This document shows, in pieces, positions 58,941 to 64,000 of a stretch of 64,000 bases of DNA. The notes beneath the pieces were generated by a model, which saw nothing but the letters and a program-made list of their open reading frames with translations, was not told where the DNA came from and ran no database searches. The translations under genes and the position numbers were made by a program. Source of the DNA: Humulus lupulus (taxonomy: Eukaryota > Streptophyta > Magnoliopsida > Rosales > Cannabaceae). The stretch lies in NCBI RefSeq assembly GCF_963169125.1, contig NC_084795.1, forward strand, positions 140,963,766 through 141,027,765, read 5' to 3'. Position 1 is the stretch's first letter; each line of letters starts with the position of its first letter.

Positions 58941-61724
58941 GTATAGCACAAATATTTTATTATGCTTTTCAATTGTTTACTTTTGTCAATATATGAGTTT
59001 CCTACGAAGAGGGCTTCAGCTTTATAATATTTTGTCATAATTTCACTGGCTTGTGTATTAATAATGGGGGTTAAAGAAATAGTGCCTGTGATCTGTCAAG
59101 GAAACTTTTCTGCATTATCTTTTGGTTTCTGCTTTTACATGGCCATGGCACTAAATAATAAATAACATAGACTGGAAGTTTTTGTAGTTGGAATAGTTGA
59201 GAATATCATAACAACTTTCACTATTTTATTTCTTGCAATTTTTGTTAATGAAACTATATTAATTTGAACACTACAGATCTACAGGATGTGTATCTTATCT
59301 TTTTCAATGATTATATGACATAGCTTGGTACAATTGCAACATCTAGAGCTGGCACTAAGGCAACTGATTTAGTTATTTGGTTTGCCAGCTTGTCATATTT
59401 ATTTTATACTCTACTTTATATGTCTAATAAAGTTGTTTGTTTTCTTTAAAATCTATAGTTGATTTATATGTGGGGTTTCAATTTTTTTTCCTGTCGAGTT
59501 ATGGTGTGGGGGTAGTGACATGTGGATGCATAAAGTGTTTGTGTATATACACTTTGTTTACTGGTTTGCTTCTTTGTTTAGGTGTATTTTATTAGATAAA
59601 TGATGGTTACTAGATAATATATATATAAATGGGCTTGAAACCCCTCCTAGATTGCTATTTACATATTTTTTTAAGCATTTATATAACCAAATTCTGGATA
59701 TATCTATTTGAATCTTTGAAATTTTTTCTTCTTTTAATCACCATGTGTATGATTTGTCAAACTACTGGCATCAGTTTCACTTAATTGAAGTTTGTACAAA
59801 AATATCTATATTGGATGAAGAACTATCATGTGTTTACATTCATTTCCAAGATTGTTTCTCTTAGCCTGTGTTGTGTACCCTCAAGGAATGCTTTATCGCA
59901 GGCCCTCTTTCATGTTATAGTTTTTAAAACTAATATTTAGTAATTTAAAACTAATATAGATGCTCATTTATTTTTGCACGTTATCTATGACAGGGTCTTT
60001 TACATGTGCAAGAAAGGCTTTATATAACATATGATGACCAAGGGCTAGTTTTGATAATTGCCTTTGGTACTCTCTCTCATGATTGATTTTTAGTTAATAC
60101 TTCATAATTAATAGTGTATTCACAAAATTCATGGCAAGCTCTTTATCAGAAGTTTAATAAATCCAAATTTTGTTAGAACAAGATATGTATTGGAGAAATG
60201 TAACTCAAATCCAATCCATTACAAAAGCTGAATTTAGTTTCTCTTTTCATGGACTTACTAAATAAAAATTGACAGGTTTTGGTGATGATAGTGTCTATGT
60301 TTGGAGCATTAGAAGTGGGAAAGAAGTAATTCTAAATCATTTGTTAAGAATTTACTAATCTTGCATCTTTATATACATATATATATGTACTTATTATATT
60401 TTTGTTTAAATGATAATTCGACTGATATATTTTACCATTTAGACTAAAGTTTGTTGCCTAGTAATATTAGTATTTCATTTATAAATTCAATACAAATTAC
60501 TCTTGTAATTAATTTGCTGATGTTTAATTTTATTTTAGTTAAAGTACTATATTGATTAGTTGTCATTGTATTTATTGATATAATTGCAAACACTATATTA
60601 TTGTGTAATTCAGTGGTTGTTTTTTTTTCTTCAAGATTTGTTATTATTTCACTACAACAAAAATGGCCTAAGTTTGTCAGGTATGAAAGCCCTTGTGTTG
60701 TTTTTGTTTCTTCTGACATCACTTATTCAATGAAAGGACAATGTCTTTGTTATGTCAAACAAGAAATCTAAGTTTCCAATTCTTAAAGAAGGTTTTGAGG
60801 TACCTTGTTCTGTATCTATTTTACACTAGTTTCATTTGATGACTCTAGCTTTATTCATATCCTGAAATTTAATTCATAAATATTGTAAAGAGAGTTTGTG
60901 CAAGTAACTAAATGTTTGTCCTAATGTGTGTCATCGTTTCTAGTTTTTTTCTTTTAGTTGTCATATTTGTGAGGTTTTATTTGTGTAAATATAATACATT
61001 ATAGTAGAGCATTTACAATTATTCTTTTTTTTTTTGGGTAGCCTTTTGGAATGCCCCTATTTTCTTATTTGAGAGGCATTATATTTTTAGTTCAATTTAT
61101 TGAATGTTGTAGACATTAACTTATAAGTGTAGATTTAAAACCAAATTTTCCTGGTTTGTCAGTTGTGATCTCAATTAAAGATCTTTTTTTTTTTTTGTTG
61201 TAGTCAACTTTGTATGCATTTATATCTTTTCCTTTCGCTTCTTCGATTCCTTAGGACTTAATTATCATATTTTTAATTTGAAATATATATATATATATAT
61301 ATATATCAACTTTAAGCTCCTCCTCGCTTAGAAAAATATTGCTATAACATTATTTTTACAAGAGATTAGATTGATTATGATTAAGGTTTTTTTTTTTTTT
61401 TTGAAGTGCAGGGTAATGAGAGGGAATGGGAAGTTGGTATTTGATCATAAAGTGTACAACCACACCCAAAATGTGCTTCCTATAAACAACTGAAGTTATA
61501 GAGAGAGAAAACAAGTCATAAATTTACATTGAGAAAAATTTGTATGTATCCTATATTTTAGATGCAAACCTTGTGGTTTCATATCTTTTTCTTCCTTACT
61601 TTTTTGGCTAGTGAGTATAAATATGATCTCAAAAATAATTCTTATCAATCAATCAAATATTATAAATTTTATTCTTATCAATCAATATTTCTAGCCTTCG
61701 AGATCTTGAATTCTACTAAACCGG
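58941..61724 (+). other. Right part of the CACTA-like insertion, possible exon scraps
   Basis: Mostly AT-rich. A short exon-like piece at about 60276-60326 reads GFGDDSVYVWSIRSGKEV, which resembles a WD40 strand, but it is too short to name. CACTACAACAAAAATGGCC at 60650 resembles a second CACTA terminus. AT repeats lie near 61285-61306 and T-runs near 61180 and 61387. No complete gene. Confidence 0.35.
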
Positions 61725-62908
61725 GTAGTAGAATCCTTCCCGAGCCTTTAGGTTTGAGTTCCTGAGCTTAGAAACCCTAATTGGCCAATATTCCCTATTT
61801 GAACTTCGGCGCCCTCATAAGAATCACGGCCCTCCACAAGTTAGAGAGAAAAACTCCAATTTTCCCTAGACATGCGCCATGGCAGTAATGTAGTTCAGTG
61901 AACCCCTTAGGCCTCTGAGTTCATGCAGGTCGTAGCGCTCCAAGAACAGCGCTGCGGTGCAACCCTGCGAACCCAAAATTTCATGAACATTCCTGTGTTT
62001 TCCCCGAACCAAAACCTCTAAACACAACATTTCAACCTATTTCAACAACCACAACAATACCAGCAACTCAAATAAACAACAAATAACAACCCATAGCCTC
62101 TAAAACACAACAATCATAACTTATTGTCCTAAAAACTCAGACCTATGCTAATACTTAAAACCTAGCCAAATATTTGAATCAAAATAGAATTTAAGCTTAC
62201 ATCAACAATGATTTTGACTCCTTGAACTGAACCTCCACTACCCCCAGACTCTAGCCTTGAATCACGGGCACAAATTCAGAAATCACTGAACATTTTCCTT
62301 CAATTTTTCCCAAAGCCCCAAACAAGGAAAAGTGAGAGAGCAAATGTGGGAGAGAGAGAGAGAGATGTGAGCTGAGAGTTGTGTTTCTAAGTTTGAAGGT
62401 TTGTACAAGGCTCTAGGGACTAAGTCACTACCTTGGCATAAAAAGACCAAAATACCCTTTAGCCAAACCTTTTTTAATACCCCCAAGGGCAAACTCGTCA
62501 TTTACCACCCTTTTCCCGCTAAACCTCAAATAACACTATAAATTCTCAATTAATCCCAGCAAGCCCAAATAATCGTTAATAACTACTCGTTACCCAATAA
62601 ACCTTGAATACACACTTACCCCTAGGCTCACCCCGAGCCGAGTATTTAACCCCGTTGTGACTTTTTCCACTAACCTGCTCACTAGGGTCGCCTCAGACCA
62701 CACTCTTAAATGTATCTCCATAATACCATGGTCTCACTCATAAAGCATATATAATACAAATATATCCTCAACAGGTCAAAAATTATAAATATGCCATTAT
62801 TTACAAAAACGGGCCCACGTGCATATTTAATGCACATAAACATGCATAAATATTCACATTACCATATAAATCATTTATACTACATAATCACACATATTTT
62901 CACATAAA
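61725..62908 (-). repeat. 5' LTR of element F, distal part
   Basis: Continuation of the F LTR after the CACTA-like insertion. From 61963 it matches 45896-46883. It lacks the last roughly 80 bp present in the 3' copy, where element S begins. GTAGCGCT and AGCGCTGCGG words lie at about 61931-61957. A TATA-like TTTATAGTG lies on the minus strand near 62536. Confidence 0.8.
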
Positions 62909-63093
62909 CAGGCTTGTGTACAATCCATGAGCCATAAATACAGGGCTCATGGCTTCATTTGAGGGACTTTTTTTAAAAAAAAAAAACTTGGCTCTATAAA
63001 GAAACTCTGCCTTGCACTTGGGAATCTTAGTTGGCCAAGGTTCATCTGATATCAAGTGTGTCTACTTGCCGTTGGCCGAAACAGTGGTCAACA
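62909..63093 (+). repeat. LTR end of element S
   Basis: Short piece ending GTGGTCAACA just before a Tat-type PBS motif (63096-63116, TTTGGTGTTTTCATTGAGAGC). Its start is not resolved. Confidence 0.45.
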
Positions 63094-63156
63094 TTTTTGG
63101 TGTTTTCATTGAGAGCCTGAATAGAAAAGCATACTAAAATTCCCATCCTACTGGTT

Positions 63157-63618
63157 ATGGCACCCAGAAATCCTACTACACCGACTATAAAAGAAGCTGT
63201 CAGACCAGAGATTCCTGCTGCTCCTCAAAATCCTGAGAATGAACCTATATTCATTCTTGAGGAGATAACACCAGAGATGGAACAACTACAGGAGGCCATG
63301 GGAGTTTTCCAGGAGGAGATAATGCACTTCAATGCCCGACAAGAGTCTTTTGCTGAACAAATGGCTAAGCAGAAGATTGAATTTGAGCGGTTAAAATGGG
63401 AAATGAATGCATGAAATAAAGAGATCAGACTAAGGCTAGAAGAAGCTGGCTGGAAATATCGCGAGGCGACGCTTGCTTTGGAAGTGGCTTCCCAGTTGGC
63501 CTGGCCCAATGCCCAAGACGCAACATGAACAGCTGCCCAGGCAGCTCAAAATGACAATGCTAGTCGGGAGCCACCTGCTGGGAAGACTAACTCTCAAGGA
63601 CGTAATCGAGGTGGAAGT
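63157..63618 (+). pseudogene. Tat-type gag N-terminus (element S), cut by LTR T
   Basis: Starts MAPRNPTTPTIKEAVRPEIP after the PBS and leader. It has a long heptad-like, glutamate/glutamine-rich segment (EEITPEMEQLQEAMGVFQEE ...) suggesting a coiled coil. TGA stops at 63412-63414 and about 63526-63528 could each be CGA changed by one C-to-T. The frame otherwise stays open until 63618, where LTR T begins. The layout (PBS, then coiled-coil gag start) parallels element R. Confidence 0.65.
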
Positions 63619-64000
63619 TGTTGACGGTGAGAACTCGTCAACGAAGTTAAGTTAGAAAACTCGAAATATGAAGCTTACCAATGAAAAACTTCAAAAATCT
63701 AATAAAAAACTTAAATAATAGTTGCAGAAAGAAAATGGTGAAAGGAACTTGTATTTCTTATGGTATGATGCTACAGTGTTTTCTTCAACCCCTTTCCATG
63801 TGGAAGTGTGGTTCCTTTTATAGTGGGATCTAATGGCCCCTGATACATTGTGGTCCAGGGGACTAGATGGTACGCAAGTACACTATTAGGAGAGTGGTCT
63901 TAGTGGTAGTGGTGTTGGCTCCAGTACTTGGTTAGGGGTGTAGAAGTGGTGCCGCAACTCTTCGTACTACCCCTTATCGCCACTACTTGTCGAGTACAGG
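63619..64000 (-). repeat. LTR T, running off the window
   Basis: Begins TGTTGACGGTGAGAACTCGTCAAC, which contains an inverted pair (GTTGACG / CGTCAAC), directly interrupting gag S. A minus-strand TATA box (CTATAAAAGGAACC near 63815) suggests minus orientation. Its right end and any duplication are outside the window. Confidence 0.55.

Larger units (their letters stand above)
51482..61724 (+). mobile_element. CACTA-like insertion carrying host-gene fragments
   Basis: Begins CACTACACCAAATACC, a typical plant CACTA terminus, right after GTA (51479-51481). The F LTR resumes at GTAGAATCC (about 61728), so a 3-bp GTA duplication fits, as expected for CACTA elements. A normal right terminus (GGTGTAGTG) is not seen; the sequence there is CCGGGTAGTA, so the right end is degenerate or rearranged. 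No transposase was recognised. It contains proton-pump-interactor-like exons on the minus strand and ABCC-transporter-like exons on the plus strand, from unrelated genes, as expected for a gene-capturing (Pack-type) element. Several nested insertions cannot be excluded. Confidence 0.62.
45896..62908 (-). mobile_element. Ty3/gypsy element F (with a CACTA-like insertion in its 5' LTR)
   Basis: Minus-strand element. Its partial 3' LTR (45896-46883) matches 61963-62908 for about 940 bp. The internal region is 46884-50533, with a tRNA-Met-type PBS at 50515-50531. Its 5' LTR is 50534-51481 plus about 61725-62908, separated by a roughly 10.2 kb insertion. The internal part is only 3.65 kb, so part of pol is missing. 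The LTR family is shared with solo LTR H. Confidence 0.82.

Noticed and set aside
60276..60326. WD40-like exon
   Set aside because: About 17 residues only; too short to name a family, so kept as a note.

Overview
This window is plant nuclear DNA, almost certainly from a eudicot. It is AT-rich, has no bacterial-style gene packing, and is built nearly entirely from nested and decaying LTR retrotransposons. Other plant signs are a Cassandra-type LTR with a 5S-like core, a hAT-type MITE, a CACTA-like insertion carrying exons that resemble plant genes, and a fragment of plastid ccsA. The species cannot be fixed from the sequence alone. No intact host gene was found. The only long uninterrupted reading frames belong to transposons.

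Layout. (A) 1-6184, minus strand: Tekay/Del-type chromovirus, running off the left edge, with a ccsA fragment in its 5' LTR. (C) 6185-12002, minus: Athila-type element (gag-protease and 5' LTR) with solo LTR B inside its LTR. 12003-13474: unassigned island. (E) 13475-20637, minus: Athila element with 3' LTR (holding a Cassandra solo LTR), env-like ORF and pol remnants. (H) 20638-22865: solo LTR. (D) 22873-36170, plus: Athila element, split by (G) 26335-35827, plus, a Tekay-type element flanked by the 5-bp duplication CAGTA. G itself holds a hAT MITE and a solo LTR (J). (R) 36171-45058, minus: Tat/Retand-type element whose RT is split by solo LTR I. 45059-45895: copia-like LTR piece. (F) 45896-62908, minus: another gypsy element, whose 5' LTR is split by a roughly 10.2 kb CACTA-like insertion (51482-61724) with proton-pump-interactor-like and ABCC-transporter-like exons. 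(S) 62909-63618, plus: Tat-type gag fragment, then LTR T to the window end.

How the parts relate. The elements are parasites nested in parasites. Target-site duplications and split reading frames give an order: J and the MITE inserted after G, G after D, I after R, B after C, Cassandra after E, and the CACTA-like element after F. Coding regions are broken by stops that mostly look like C-to-T (or G-to-A) changes, as expected for methylated DNA, and several catalytic aspartates are lost.

The most unusual pattern is in the LTRs. Several carry a small cluster (about four copies) of a short CG-centred palindromic word. One word, GGCGATATATCGCC, is shared by Tekay-type LTRs (A, B, G) and an Athila LTR (D), while LTRs of one family (F/H) carry different words at a matching place.
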